64,000 nucleotides of DNA from Henricia sp. BOLD:AAB3569 (GCA_037783545.1 JBBELK010000213.1:620001-684000), one strand, 5' to 3'. Shown: positions 48,201-60,406, numbered from the stretch's first letter. Translations and numbers: made by a program. Notes: generated by a model not told the origin, from the sequence alone.

Positions 48201-48562
48201 ACTTTCGCCGGGAAATGGCCGAGAAATTTCAGAGTTTAAGGAAAACTGGGCTCGGGCTTCCTGCCTGCTCTGCAGACCGTGGATGTCCGTGTACTCCTGA
48301 TCACTCGTGCGCATGCTCAGTCTTGTTTGGGACGGGAATTTGGTCAAAGTGTGGTCCAAACGTCGGCAAATTTGGAAGTCAAGAAATTTTCCGACGAACT
48401 TCAAATTTTGCATGCTCAAAACAGTCTATATTCCGCACTTGTCCTGAAAAATTGACAGACTTTCGCCGGGAAATGGCCGAGAAATTTCAGAGTTTAAGAA
48501 AAACTGGGCTCGGGCTTCCTGCCTGCTCTGCAGACCGTGGCTGTCCGTGTACTCCTGGTCAC
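45225..48562 (+). repeat. 3338-bp unit opening with a 251-bp monomer
   Basis: 251-bp monomer 45225-45475, then twelve monomers before the next 4-bp-deleted copy at 48563. It contains the second copy of the 44035 block. Private changes are cgcttggaaatgg near 45635, cttcctacctgc near 45946, tttcggacggg near 46015 and ttcgtcggg near 46150. Confidence 0.88.
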
Positions 48563-48709
48563 TCGTGCGCATGCTCAGTCTTGTTTGGGACGGGAATTTG
48601 TTCAAAGTGTGGTCCAAACGTCGCTAAATTTGCAAGTCAAGAAATTTTCCAACGAACTTCAAATTTTGCATGCTCCAGTCTATATTCCGCACTTGTCCTG
48701 AAAAATTGA
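45332..48709 (+). other. Longest open reading stretch in the array (1125 codons), probably not a gene
   Basis: The frame reads an 86-residue unit about 13 times. The unit contains SKCGPNVGKFGSQEIF, FRTCPEKLTDFRREMAEKF and ADRGCPCTPDHSCA and has eight cysteines (unit positions 1, 13, 34, 43, 71, 77, 79, 85). I recognise no domain, signal peptide or membrane segment. It starts at the ATG that the 4-bp deletion at 45328 brings into frame, and ends 39 bases after the next such deletion. Length is explained by 258 = 3 x 86 and a stop-free consensus frame. Most marker substitutions change the residue, and stops are tolerated elsewhere in the array. No intron, promoter or poly(A) context sets it apart from neighbouring monomers. 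Confidence 0.3.
47115..48340 (+). repeat. 1226-bp duplicated block, copy 2 (offset 3080)
   Basis: Matches 44035-45260 marker for marker; no mismatch noted by eye. Confidence 0.88.
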
Positions 48710-48813
48710 CAGACTTTCGCCGGGAAATGGCCGAGAAATTTCAGAGTTTAGGGAAAACTGCGCTCAGGCTTCCTGCCTGCTCTGCAGACCGTGGCTGTCC
48801 GTGTACTCCTGAC
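48563..48813 (+). repeat. Fifth 251-bp monomer of this domain
   Basis: It has the ctccagtc and gactcg losses with private gtcgctaaatttgcaag. The left border reads ctcctggtcactcg, a single substitution in the usual ctcctgatcactcg. Confidence 0.9.
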
Positions 48814-51800
48814 TCGTGCGCATGCTCAGTCTTGTTTGGGACGGGAATTTGGTCAAAGTGTGGTCCAAACTTCGGCAAATTTGGAAGTCAAGAAATTTTC
48901 CGACGAACTTCAAATTTTGAATGCCCTAAACAGTCTGTATTCTGCACTTGTCCTGAAAAATTGACAGACTTTCGCCGGGAAATGGCCGAGAAATTTCAGA
49001 GTTTAGGGAAAACTGGGCTCGGGCTTCCTGCCTGCTCTGCAGACCGTGGCTGTCCGTGTACTCCTGATCACTCGTGCGCATGCTCAGTCTTGTTTGGGAC
49101 GGGAATTTGGTCAAAGTGTGGTCCAAACGTCGGCAAATTTGGAAGTCAAGAACTTTTCGGACGAACTTCAAATTTTGCATGCTCCAAACAGTCTGTATTC
49201 CGCACTTGTCCTGAAAAATTGACAGACTTTCGCCGGGAAATGGCCGAGAAATTTCAGAGTTTAAGGAAAACTGGGCTCGGGCTTCCTGCCTGCTCTGCAG
49301 ACCGTGGATGTCCGTGTACTCCTGATCACTCGTGCGCATGCTCAGTCTTGTTTGGGACGGGAATTTGGTCAAAGTGTGGTCCAAACGTCGGCAAATTTGG
49401 AAGTCAAGAAATTTTCCGACGAACTTCAAATTTTGCATGCTCCAAACAGTCTATATTCCGCACTTGTCCTGAAAAATTGACAGACTTTCGCCGGGAAATG
49501 GCCGAGAAATTTCAGAGTTTAAGGAAAACTGGGCTCGGGCTTCCTGCCTGCTCTGCAGACCGTGGATGTCCGTGTACTCCTGATCACTCGTGCGCATGCT
49601 CAGTCTTGTTTGGGACGGGAATTTGGTCAAAGTGTGGTCCAAACGTCGGCAAATTTGGAAGTCAAGACATTTTCCGACGAACTTCAAATTTTGCATGCTC
49701 CAAACAGTCTATATTCCGCACTTGTCCTGAAAAATTGACAGACTTTCGCCGGGAAATGGCCGAGAAATTTCAGAGTTTAAGAAAAACTGGGCTCGGGCTT
49801 CCTGCCTGCTCTGCAGACCGTGGCTGTCCGTGTACTCCTGATCACTCGTGCGCATGCTCAGTCTTGTTTGGGACGGGAATTTGGTCAAAGTGTGGTCCAA
49901 ACGTCGGTAAATTTGGAAGTCAAGAAATTTTCCAACGAACTTCAAATTTTGCATGCTCCAAACAGTCTATATTCCGCACTTGTCCTGAAAAATTGACAGA
50001 CTTTCGCCGGGAAATGGCCGAGAAATTTCAAAGTTTAAGGAAAACTGGGCTTGGGCTTCCTGCCTGCTCTGCAGACCGTGGCTCTCCGTGTACTCCTGAT
50101 CACTCGTGCGCATGCTCAGTCTTGTTTGGGACGGGAATTTGGTCAAAGTGTGGTCCAAACGTCGGTAAATTTGGAAGTCAAGAAATTTTCCAACGAACTT
50201 CAAATTTTGCATGCCCTAAACAGTCTGTATTCTGCACTTGTCCTGAAAAATTGACAGACTTTCGCCGGGAAATGGCCGAGAAATTTCAGAGTTTAGGGAA
50301 AACTGGGCTCGGGCTTCCTGCCTGCTCTGCAGACCGTGGCTGTCCGTGTACTCCTGATCACTCGTGCGCATGCTCAGTCTTGTTTGGGACGGGAATTTGG
50401 TCAAAGTGTGGTCCAAACGTCGGCAAATTTGGAAGTGAAGAAATTTTCCAAAGAACTTCAAATTTTGCATGCTCCAAACAGTCTATATTCCGCACTTGTC
50501 CTGAAAAATTGACAGACTTTCGCCGGGAAATGGCCGAGAAATTTCAAAGTTTAAGGAAAACTGGGCTCGGGCTTCCTGCCTGCTCTGCAGACCGTGGCTC
50601 TCCGTGTACTCCTGATCACTCGTGTGCATGCTCAGTCTTGTTTGGGACGGGAATTTGGTCAAAGTGTGGTCCAAACGTCGGTAAATTTGGAAGTCAAGAA
50701 ATTTTCCAACGAACTTCAAATTTTGCATGCTCCAAACAGTCTATATTCCGCACTTGTCCTGAAAAATTGACAGACTTTCGCCGGGAAATGGCCGAGAAAT
50801 TTCAGAGTTTAAGGAAAACTGGGCTCGGGCTTCCTGCCTGCTCTGCAGACCGTGGATGTCCGTGTACTCCTGATCACTCGTGCGCATGCTCAGTCTTGTT
50901 TGGGACGGGAATTTGGTCAAAGTGTGGTCCAAACGTCGGTAAATTTGGAAGTCAAGAAATTTTCCGACGAACTTCAAATTTTGCATGCCCTAAACAGTCT
51001 GTATTCTGCACTTGTCCTGAAAAATTGACAGACTTTCGCCGGGAAATGGCCGAGAAATTTCAGAGTTTAGGGAAAACTGGGCTCGGGCTTCCTGCCTGCT
51101 CTGCAGACCGTGGCTGTCCGTGTACTCCTGATCACTCGTGCGCATGCTCAGTCTTGTTTGGGACGGGAATTTTGTCAAAGTGTGGTCCAAACGTCGGTAA
51201 ATTTGGAAGTGAAGAAATTTTCCAAAGAACTTCAAATTTTGCATGCTCCAAACAGTCTATATTCCGCACTTGTTCTGAAAAATTGACAGACTTTCGCCGG
51301 GAAATGGCCGAGAAATTTCAGAGTTTAAGGAAAACTGGGCTCGGGCTTCCTGCCTGCTCTGCAGACCGTGGCTCTCCGTGTACTCCTGATCACTCGTGCG
51401 CATGCTCAGTCTTGTTTGGGACGGGAATTTGGTCAAAGTGTGGTCCAAACGTCGGTAAATTTGGAAGTCAAGAAATTTTCCGACGAACTTCAAATTTTGC
51501 ATGCCCTAAACAGTCTGTATTCTGCACTTGTCCTGAAAAATTGACAGACTTTCGCCGGGAAATGGCCGAGAAATTTCAGAGTTTAGGGAAAACTGGGCTC
51601 GGGCTTCCTGCCTGCTCTGCAGACCGTGGCTGTCCGTGTACTCCTGATCACTCGTGCGCATGCTCAGTCTTGTTTGGGACGGGAATTTTGTCAAAGTGTG
51701 GTCCAAACGTCGGCAAATTTGGAAGTCAAGAAATTTTCCGACGAACTTCAAATGTTGCATGCTCCAAACAGTCTATATTCCGCACTTGTCCTGAAAAATT

Positions 51801-51921
51801 GACAGACTTTCGCCGGGAAATGGCCGAGAAATTTCAGAGTTTAAGGAAAACTGGGCTCGGGCTTCCTGCCTGCTCTGCAGACCGTGGATGTCCGTGTACT
51901 CCTGATCACTCGTGCGCATGA
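48670..51921 (+). other. Open stretch of 1083 codons in the same 86-residue frame, probably not a gene
   Basis: It starts at the ATG put in frame by the 4-bp deletion of the monomer at 48563. It runs through the indel-free 258-bp run and ends at the TGA created by gcgcatgatcag at 51919. The next open stretch (51928-54501, 857 codons) ends at the duplicated copy of the same change at 54499, so array duplication sets these lengths. Confidence 0.3.
49835..50693 (+). repeat. 859-bp duplicated block, partner 52931-53789
   Basis: Shared markers at offset 3096 (12 x 258): aatttcaaagttt, actgggcttggg, gctctccg, catgccctaaac, ggcaaatttggaagtgaag and tcgtgtgcatg. Ends are set by gctgtccg/gctctccg on the left and gtcaag/gtgaag on the right. 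Confidence 0.87.
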
Positions 51922-52080
51922 TCAGTCTTGTTTGGGACGGGAATTTGGTCAAAGTGTGGTCCAAACGTCGCCAAATTTGGAAGTCAAGAAATTTTCCGAC
52001 GAACTTCAAATTTTGCATGCTCCAAACAGTCTATATTCCGCACTTGTCCTGAAAAATTGACAGACTTTCGCCGGGAAATG
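51176..52080 (+). repeat. 905-bp duplicated block, partner 53756-54660
   Basis: Offset 2580 (10 x 258). Shared markers are acttgttctgaaaaa, gctctccg, catgccctaaac, ggaattttgtc, aaatgttgc, ggatgtccg, gcgcatgatcag and gtcgccaaat. The match fades after atgggcgag/atggccgag at 52080. Confidence 0.87.
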
Positions 52081-54489
52081 GGCGAGAAATTTCAGAGTTT
52101 AAGGAAAACTGGGCTCGGGCTTCCTGCCTGCTCTGCAGACCGTGGCTGTCCGTGTACTCCTGATCACTCGTGCGCATGCTCAGTCTTGTTTGGGACGGGA
52201 ATTTGGTCAAAGTGTGGTCCAAACGTCGGTAAATTTGGAAGTGAAGAAATTTTCCAAAGAACTTCAAATTTTGCATGCTCCAAACAGTCTATATTCCGCA
52301 CTTGTTCTGAAAAATTGACAGACTTTCGCCGGGAAATGGCCGAGAAATTTCAGAGTTTAGGGAAAACTGGGCTCGGGCTTCCTGCCTGCTCTGCAGACCG
52401 TGGCTGTCCGTGTACTCCTGATCACTCGTGCGCATGCTCAGTCTTGTTTGGGACGGGAATTTGGTCAAAGTGTGGTCCAAACGTCGGTAAATTTGGAAGT
52501 CAAGAAATTTTCCGACGAACTTCAAATTTTGCATGCCCTAAACAGTCTGTATTCTGCACTTGTCCTGAAAAATTGACAGACTTTCGCCGGGAAATGGCCG
52601 AGAAATTTCAGAGTTTAGGGAAAACTGGGCTCGGGCTTCCTGCCTGCTCTGCAGACCGTGGCTGTCCGTGTACTCCTGATCACTCGTGCGCATGCTCAGT
52701 CTTGTTTGGGACGGGAATTTTGTCAAAGTGTGGTCCAAACGTCGGTAAATTTGGAAGTGAAGAAATTTTCCAAAGAACTTCAAATTTTGCATGCTCCAAA
52801 CAGTCTATATTCCGCACTTGTTCTGAAAAATTGACAGACTTTCGCCGGGAAATGGCCGAGAAATTTCAGAGTTTAAGGAAAACTGGGCTCGGGCTTCCTG
52901 CCTGCTCTGCAGACCGTGGCTCTCCGTGTACTCCTGATCACTCGTGCGCATGCTCAGTCTTGTTTGGGACGGGAATTTGGTCAAAGTGTGGTCCAAACGT
53001 CGGTAAATTTGGAAGTCAAGAAATTTTCCAACGAACTTCAAATTTTGCATGCTCCAAACAGTCTATATTCCGCACTTGTCCTGAAAAATTGACAGACTTT
53101 CGCCGGGAAATGGCCGAGAAATTTCAAAGTTTAAGGAAAACTGGGCTTGGGCTTCCTGCCTGCTCTGCAGACCGTGGCTCTCCGTGTACTCCTGATCACT
53201 CGTGCGCATGCTCAGTCTTGTTTGGGACGGGAATTTGGTCAAAGTGTGGTCCAAACGTCGGTAAATTTGGAAGTCAAGAAATTTTCCAACGAACTTCAAA
53301 TTTTGCATGCCCTAAACAGTCTGTATTCTGCACTTGTCCTGAAAAATTGACAGACTTTCGCCGGGAAATGGCCGAGAAATTTCAGAGTTTAGGGAAAACT
53401 GGGCTCGGGCTTCCTGCCTGCTCTGCAGACCGTGGCTGTCCGTGTACTCCTGATCACTCGTGCGCATGCTCAGTCTTGTTTGGGACGGGAATTTGGTCAA
53501 AGTGTGGTCCAAACGTCGGCAAATTTGGAAGTGAAGAAATTTTCCAAAGAACTTCAAATTTTGCATGCTCCAAACAGTCTATATTCCGCACTTGTCCTGA
53601 AAAATTGACAGACTTTCGCCGGGAAATGGCCGAGAAATTTCAAAGTTTAAGGAAAACTGGGCTCGGGCTTCCTGCCTGCTCTGCAGACCGTGGCTCTCCG
53701 TGTACTCCTGATCACTCGTGTGCATGCTCAGTCTTGTTTGGGACGGGAATTTGGTCAAAGTGTGGTCCAAACGTCGGTAAATTTGGAAGTGAAGAAATTT
53801 TCCAAAGAACTTCAAATTTTGCATGCTCCAAACAGTCTATATTCCGCACTTGTTCTGAAAAATTGACAGACTTTCGCCGGGAAATGGCCGAGAAATTTCA
53901 GAGTTTAAGGAAAACTGGGCTCGGGCTTCCTGCCTGCTCTGCAGACCGTGGCTCTCCGTGTACTCCTGATCACTCGTGCGCATGCTCAGTCTTGTTTGGG
54001 ACGGGAATTTGGTCAAAGTGTGGTCCAAACGTCGGTAAATTTGGAAGTCAAGAAATTTTCCGACGAACTTCAAATTTTGCATGCCCTAAACAGTCTGTAT
54101 TCTGCACTTGTCCTGAAAAATTGACAGACTTTCGCCGGGAAATGGCCGAGAAATTTCAGAGTTTAGGGAAAACTGGGCTCGGGCTTCCTGCCTGCTCTGC
54201 AGACCGTGGCTGTCCGTGTACTCCTGATCACTCGTGCGCATGCTCAGTCTTGTTTGGGACGGGAATTTTGTCAAAGTGTGGTCCAAACGTCGGCAAATTT
54301 GGAAGTCAAGAAATTTTCCGACGAACTTCAAATGTTGCATGCTCCAAACAGTCTATATTCCGCACTTGTCCTGAAAAATTGACAGACTTTCGCCGGGAAA
54401 TGGCCGAGAAATTTCAGAGTTTAAGGAAAACTGGGCTCGGGCTTCCTGCCTGCTCTGCAGACCGTGGATGTCCGTGTACTCCTGATCAC

Positions 54490-57400
54490 TCGTGCGCATG
54501 ATCAGTCTTGTTTGGGACGGGAATTTGGTCAAAGTGTGGTCCAAACGTCGCCAAATTTGGAAGTCAAGAAATTTTCCGACGAACTGCAAATTTTGCATGC
54601 TCCAAACAGTCTATATTCCGCACTTGTCCTGAAAAATTGACAGACTTTCGCCGGGAAATGGCCGAGAAATTTCAGAGTTTAAGGAAAACTGGGCTCGGGC
54701 TTCCTGCCTGCTCTGCAGACCGTGGCTGTCCGTGTACTCCTGACTCGTGCGCATGCTCAGTCTTGTTTGGGACGGGAATTTGGTCAAAGTGTGGTCCAAA
54801 CTTCGGCAAATTTGAAAGTCAAGAAATTTTCCGACGAACTTCAAATTTTGCATGCCCTAAACAGTCTGTATTCTGCACTTGTCCTGAAAAATTGACAGAC
54901 TTTCGCCGGGAAATGGCCGAGAAATTTCAGAGTTTAGGGAAAACTGGGCTCGGGCTTCCTGCCTGCTCTGCAGACCGTGGCTGTCCGTGTACTCCTGATC
55001 ACTCGTGCGCATGCTCAGTCTTGTTTGGGACGGGAATTTGGTCAAAGTGTGGTCCAAACGTCGGCAAATTTGGAAGTCAAGAAATTTTCCGACGAACTTC
55101 AAATTTTGCATGCTCCAAACAGTCTATATTCCGCACTTGTCCTGAAAAATTGACAGACTTTCGCCGGGAAATGGCCAAGAAATTTCAGAGTTTAAGGAAA
55201 ACTGGGCTCGGGCTTCCTGCCTGCTCTGCAGACCGTGGCTCTCCGTGTACTCCTGATCACTCGTGCGCATGCTCAGTCTTGTTTGGGACGGGAATTTGGT
55301 CAAAGTGTGGTCCAAACGTCGGTAAATTTGGAAGTCAAGAAATTTTCCGACGAACTTCAAATTTTGCATGCCCTAAACAGTCTGTATTCTGCACTTGTCC
55401 TGAAAAATTGACAGACTTTCGCCGGGAAATGGCCGAGAAATTTCAGAGTTTAGGGAAAACTGGGCTCGGGCTTCCTGCCTGCTCTGCAGACCGTGGCTGT
55501 CCGTGTACTCCTGATCACTCGTGCGCATGCTCAGTCTTGTTTGGGACGGGAATTTGGTCAAAGTGTGGTCCAAACGTCGGCAAATTTGGAAGTCAAGAAA
55601 TTTTCCGACGAACTTCAAATTTTGCATGCTCCAAACAGTCTATATTCCGCACTTGTCCTGAAAAATTGACAGACTTTCGCCGGGAAATGGCCGAGAAATT
55701 TCAGAGTTTAAGGAAAACTGGGCTCGGGCTTCCTGCCTGCTCTGCAGACCGTGGATGTCCGTGTACTCCTGATCACTCGTGCGCATGCTCAGTCTTGTTT
55801 GGGACGGGAATTTGGTCAAAGTGTGGTCCAAACGTCGGCAAATTTGGAAGTCAAGAAATTTTCCGACGAACTTCAAATTTTGAATGCTCCAAACAGTCTA
55901 TATTCCGCACTTGTCCTGAAAAATTGACAGACTTTCGCCGGGAAATGGCCGAGAAATTTCAGAGTTTAAGAAAAACTGGGCTCGGGCTTCCTGCCTGCTC
56001 TGCAGACCGTGGCTGTCCGTGTACTCCTGATCACTCGTGCGCATGCTCAGTCTTTTTTGGGACGGGAATTTGGTCAAAGTGTGGTCCAAACGTCGCTAAA
56101 TTTGGAAGTCAAGAAATTTTCCGACGAACTTCAAATTTTGAATGCCCTAAACAGTCTGTATTCTGCACTTGTCCTGAAAATTGACAGACTTTCGCCGGGA
56201 AATGGCTGAGAAATTTCAGAGTTTAGGGAAAACTGGGCTCGGGCTTCCTGCCTGCTCTGCAGACCGTGGCTGTCCGTGTACTCCTGATCACTCGTGCGCA
56301 TGCTCAGTCTTGTTTGGGACGGGAATTTTGTCAAAGTGTGGTCCAAACGTCGGCAAATTTGGAAGTCAAGAAAATTTCCGACGAACTTCAAATTTTGCAT
56401 GCTCCAAACAGTCTATATTCCGCACTTGTCCGGAAAAATTGACAGACTTTCGCCGGGAAATGGCCGAGAAATTTCAGAGTTTAGGGAAAACTGCGCTCAG
56501 GCTTCCTGCCTGCTCTGCAGACCGTGGCTGTCCGTGTACTCCTGACTCGTGCGCATGCTCAGTCTTGTTTGGGACGGGAATTTGGTCAAAGTGTGGTCCA
56601 AACGTCGGCAAATTTGGAAGTCAAGAAATTTTCCGACGAACTTCAAATTTTGCATGCTCCAAACAGTTTATATTCCGCACTTGTCCTGAAAAATTGACAG
56701 ACTTTCGCCGGGAAATGGCCGATACATTTCAGAGTTTAAGGAAAACTGGGCTCGGGCTTCTTGCCTGCTCTGCAGACCGTGGCTGTCCGTGTACTCCTGA
56801 CTCGTGCGCATGCTCAGTCTTGTTTGGGACGGGAATTTGGTCAAAGTGTGGTCCAAACTTCGGCAAATTTGGAAGTCAAGACATTTTCCGACGAACTTCA
56901 AATTTGGCATGCCCCAAACAGTCTATATTCCGCACTTGTCCTGAAAAATTGACAGACTTTCGCAGGGAAATGGCCGAGAAATTTCAGAGTTTAGGGAAAA
57001 CTGGTCCCTGGCTTCCTGCCTGCTCTGCAGACCGTGGCTGTCCGTGTACTCCTGATCACTCGTGCGCATGCTCAGTCTTGTTTGGGACGGGAATTTGGTC
57101 GAAGTGTGGTCCAAACGTCGGCAAATTTGGAAGTCAAGAAATTTTCCGACGAACTTCAAATTTTGCATGCTCCAAAAAGTCTATATTCCGCACTTGTCCT
57201 GAAAAATTGACAGACTTTCGCCGGGAAATGGCCGAGAAATTTCAGAGTTTAGGGAAAACTGGGCTCGGGCTTCCTGCCTGCTCTGCAGACCGTGGCTGTC
57301 CGTGTACTCCTGATCACTCGTGCGCATGCTCAGTCTTGTTTGGGACGGGAATTTGGTCAAAGTGTGCTCCAAACGTCGGCAAATTTGGAAGTCAAGAAAT

Positions 57401-57635
57401 TTTCCGACGAACTTCAAATTGTGCATGCTCCAAACAGTCTATATTCCGCACTTGTCCTGAAAAATTGACAGACTTTCGCCGGGAAATGGCCGAGAAATTT
57501 CAGAGTTTAGGGAAAACTGGTCCCTGGCTTCCTGCCTGCTCTGCAGACCGTGGCTGTCCGTGTACTCCTGACTCGTGCGCATGCTCAGTCTTGTTTGGGA
57601 CGGGAATTTGGTCAAAGTGTGGTCCAAACGTCGGC
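54490..57635 (+). repeat. Mixed monomers leading to the last domain
   Basis: Thirteen monomers, starting at 54490, 54745, 55003, 55261, 55519, 55777, 56035, 56292, 56547, 56802, 57060, 57318 and 57573. The one at 56035 is 257 bp (cctgaaaattg) and has tcttttttggg. From 56547 on, new types appear that define the right end of the window: gatacatttcag, cttcttgcc, ttggcatgcccc, and ctggtccctgg near 57003 and 57520. Confidence 0.85.
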
Positions 57636-58254
57636 AAATTTGAAAGTCAATAAATTTTCCGACGAACTTCAAATTTTGCATGCTCTAAACAGTCTATATT
57701 CCGCACTTGTCCTGAAAAAATTAAAAGACTTTCGCAGGGAAATGGCCGAGAAATTTCAGAGTTTAGGGAAAACTGCGCTCAGGCTTCCTGCCTGCTCTGC
57801 AGACCGTGGCTGTCCGTGTACTCCTGACTCGTGCGCATGCTCGGTCTTGTTTGGGACGGGAATTTGGTCAAAGTGTGGTCCAAACTTCGGCAAATTTGGA
57901 AGTCAATAAATTTTCCGAACGAACTTCAAATTTTGCATGCTCTAAACAGTCTATATTCCGCACTTGTCCTGAAAAATTGACAGACTTTCGCCGGGAAATG
58001 GCCGAGAAATTTCAGAGTTTAGGGAAAACTGGGCTCGGGCTTCCTGCCTGCTCTGCAGACCGTGGCTGTCCGTGTACTCCTGATCACTCGTGCGCATGCT
58101 CAGTCTTGTTTGGGACGGGAATTTGGTCAAAGTGTGGTCCAAACGTCGGCAAATTTGGAAGTCAAGAAATTTTCCGACGAACTTCAAATTTTGCATGCTC
58201 CAAACAGTTTATATTCCGCACTTGTCCTGAAAAATTGACAGACTTTCGCCGGGA

Positions 58255-59280
58255 AATGGCCGATACATTTCAGAGTTTAAGGAAAACTGGGCTCGGGCTT
58301 CTTGCCTGCTCTGCAGACCGTGGCTGTCCGTGTACTCCTGACTCGTGCGCATGCTCAGTCTTGTTTGGGACGGGAATTTGGTCAAAGTGTGGTCCAAACT
58401 TCGGCAAATTTGGAAGTCAAGACATTTTCCGACGAACTTCAAATTTGGCATGCCCCAAACAGTCTATATTCCGCACTTGTCCTGAAAAATTGACAGACTT
58501 TCGCCGGGAAATGGCCGAGAAATTTCAGAGTTTAGGGAAAACTGCGCTCAGGCTTCCTGCCTGCTCTGCAGACCGTGGCTGTCCGTGTACTCCTGATCAC
58601 TCGTGCGCATGCTCAGTCTTGTTTGGGACGGGAATTTGGTCAAAGTGTGGTCCAAACGTCGGCAAATTTGGAAGTCAAGACATTTTCCGACGAACTTCAA
58701 ATTTGGCATGCCCCAAACAGTCTATATTCCGCACTTGTCCTGAAAAATTGACAGACTTTCGCCGGGAAATGGCCGAGAAATTTCAGAGTTTAGGGAAAAC
58801 TGCGCTCAGGCTTCCTGCCTGCTCTGCAGACCGTGGCTGTCCGTGTACTCCTGATCACTCGTGCGCATGCTCAGTCTTGTTTGGGACGGGAATTTGGTCA
58901 AAGTGTGGTCCAAACGTCGGCAAATTTGGAAGTCAAGAAATTTTCCGACGAACTTCAAATTGTGCATGCTCCAAACAGTCTATATTCCGCACTTGTCCTT
59001 AAAAATTGACAGACTTTCGCCGGGAAATGGCCGAGAAATTTCAGAGTTTAGGGAAAACTGGGCTCGGGCTTCCTGCCTGCTCTGCAGACCGTGGCTGTCC
59101 GTGTACTCCTGACTGGTGCGCATGCTCAGTCTTATTTGGGACGGGAATTTGGTCAAAGTGTGGTCCAAACGTCGGCAAATTTGGAAGTCAAGACATTTTC
59201 CGACGAACTTCAAATTTTGCATGCCCCAAACAGTCTATATTCCGCACTTGTCCTGAAAAATTGACGGACTTTCGCCGGGA
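58255..59280 (+). repeat. 1026-bp tetramer, copy 1
   Basis: Identical by eye to 59281-60306. Contents in order: gatacatttcag with cttcttgcc; ttggcatgcccc with actgcgctcagg (two monomers); aattgtgc with ccttaaaaattg; then actggtgcgc with cttatttggg and gacggactt. Monomer lengths cycle 255, 258, 258, 255. Confidence 0.93.
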
Positions 59281-60306
59281 AATGGCCGATACATTTCAGA
59301 GTTTAAGGAAAACTGGGCTCGGGCTTCTTGCCTGCTCTGCAGACCGTGGCTGTCCGTGTACTCCTGACTCGTGCGCATGCTCAGTCTTGTTTGGGACGGG
59401 AATTTGGTCAAAGTGTGGTCCAAACTTCGGCAAATTTGGAAGTCAAGACATTTTCCGACGAACTTCAAATTTGGCATGCCCCAAACAGTCTATATTCCGC
59501 ACTTGTCCTGAAAAATTGACAGACTTTCGCCGGGAAATGGCCGAGAAATTTCAGAGTTTAGGGAAAACTGCGCTCAGGCTTCCTGCCTGCTCTGCAGACC
59601 GTGGCTGTCCGTGTACTCCTGATCACTCGTGCGCATGCTCAGTCTTGTTTGGGACGGGAATTTGGTCAAAGTGTGGTCCAAACGTCGGCAAATTTGGAAG
59701 TCAAGACATTTTCCGACGAACTTCAAATTTGGCATGCCCCAAACAGTCTATATTCCGCACTTGTCCTGAAAAATTGACAGACTTTCGCCGGGAAATGGCC
59801 GAGAAATTTCAGAGTTTAGGGAAAACTGCGCTCAGGCTTCCTGCCTGCTCTGCAGACCGTGGCTGTCCGTGTACTCCTGATCACTCGTGCGCATGCTCAG
59901 TCTTGTTTGGGACGGGAATTTGGTCAAAGTGTGGTCCAAACGTCGGCAAATTTGGAAGTCAAGAAATTTTCCGACGAACTTCAAATTGTGCATGCTCCAA
60001 ACAGTCTATATTCCGCACTTGTCCTTAAAAATTGACAGACTTTCGCCGGGAAATGGCCGAGAAATTTCAGAGTTTAGGGAAAACTGGGCTCGGGCTTCCT
60101 GCCTGCTCTGCAGACCGTGGCTGTCCGTGTACTCCTGACTGGTGCGCATGCTCAGTCTTATTTGGGACGGGAATTTGGTCAAAGTGTGGTCCAAACGTCG
60201 GCAAATTTGGAAGTCAAGACATTTTCCGACGAACTTCAAATTTTGCATGCCCCAAACAGTCTATATTCCGCACTTGTCCTGAAAAATTGACGGACTTTCG
60301 CCGGGA
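59281..60306 (+). repeat. 1026-bp tetramer, copy 2
   Basis: Tandem partner of 58255-59280. The next bases (gccgagaaattt instead of gccgatacattt) end the run at two copies. Confidence 0.93.
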
Positions 60307-60406
60307 AATGGCCGAGAAATTTCAGAGTTTAGGGAAAACTGGGCTCGGGCTTCCTGCCTGCTCTGCAGACCGTGGCTGTCCGTGTACTCCTGATCACTCG
60401 TGCGCA

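Larger units (their letters stand above)
48814..54489 (+). repeat. Run of 22 monomers all exactly 258 bp
   Basis: Starts fall at 48814 + n x 258 up to 54490, with no indel of any kind, in contrast to the rest of the window. Substitution types alternate: catgccctaaac/gtattctgc, gtgaagaaatt/ttccaaag, ggatgtccg, gctctccg, ttttgtc. Three overlapping duplications show heavy reshuffling: 49835-50693 with 52931-53789 (offset 3096), 50856-51480 with 52404-53028 (offset 1548), and 51176-52080 with 53756-54660 (offset 2580). Each offset is a whole multiple of 258. Confidence 0.9.
57636..60406 (+). repeat. Segmental tandem duplication, offset 3594, copy 1
   Basis: Matches 61230-64000 over 2771 bp, as far as the window reaches. 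No mismatch was seen at the markers checked: tttgaaagtc, gaaaaaattaaaag, cgcaggg, gctcggtc, ttccgaacgaac, cagtttatattc, gatacatttc, ttggcatgc, ccttaaaaattg, actggtgcgc, cttatttggg and gacggactt. The left end is fixed by ggcaaatttg against gtcaaatttg. Confidence 0.92.
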
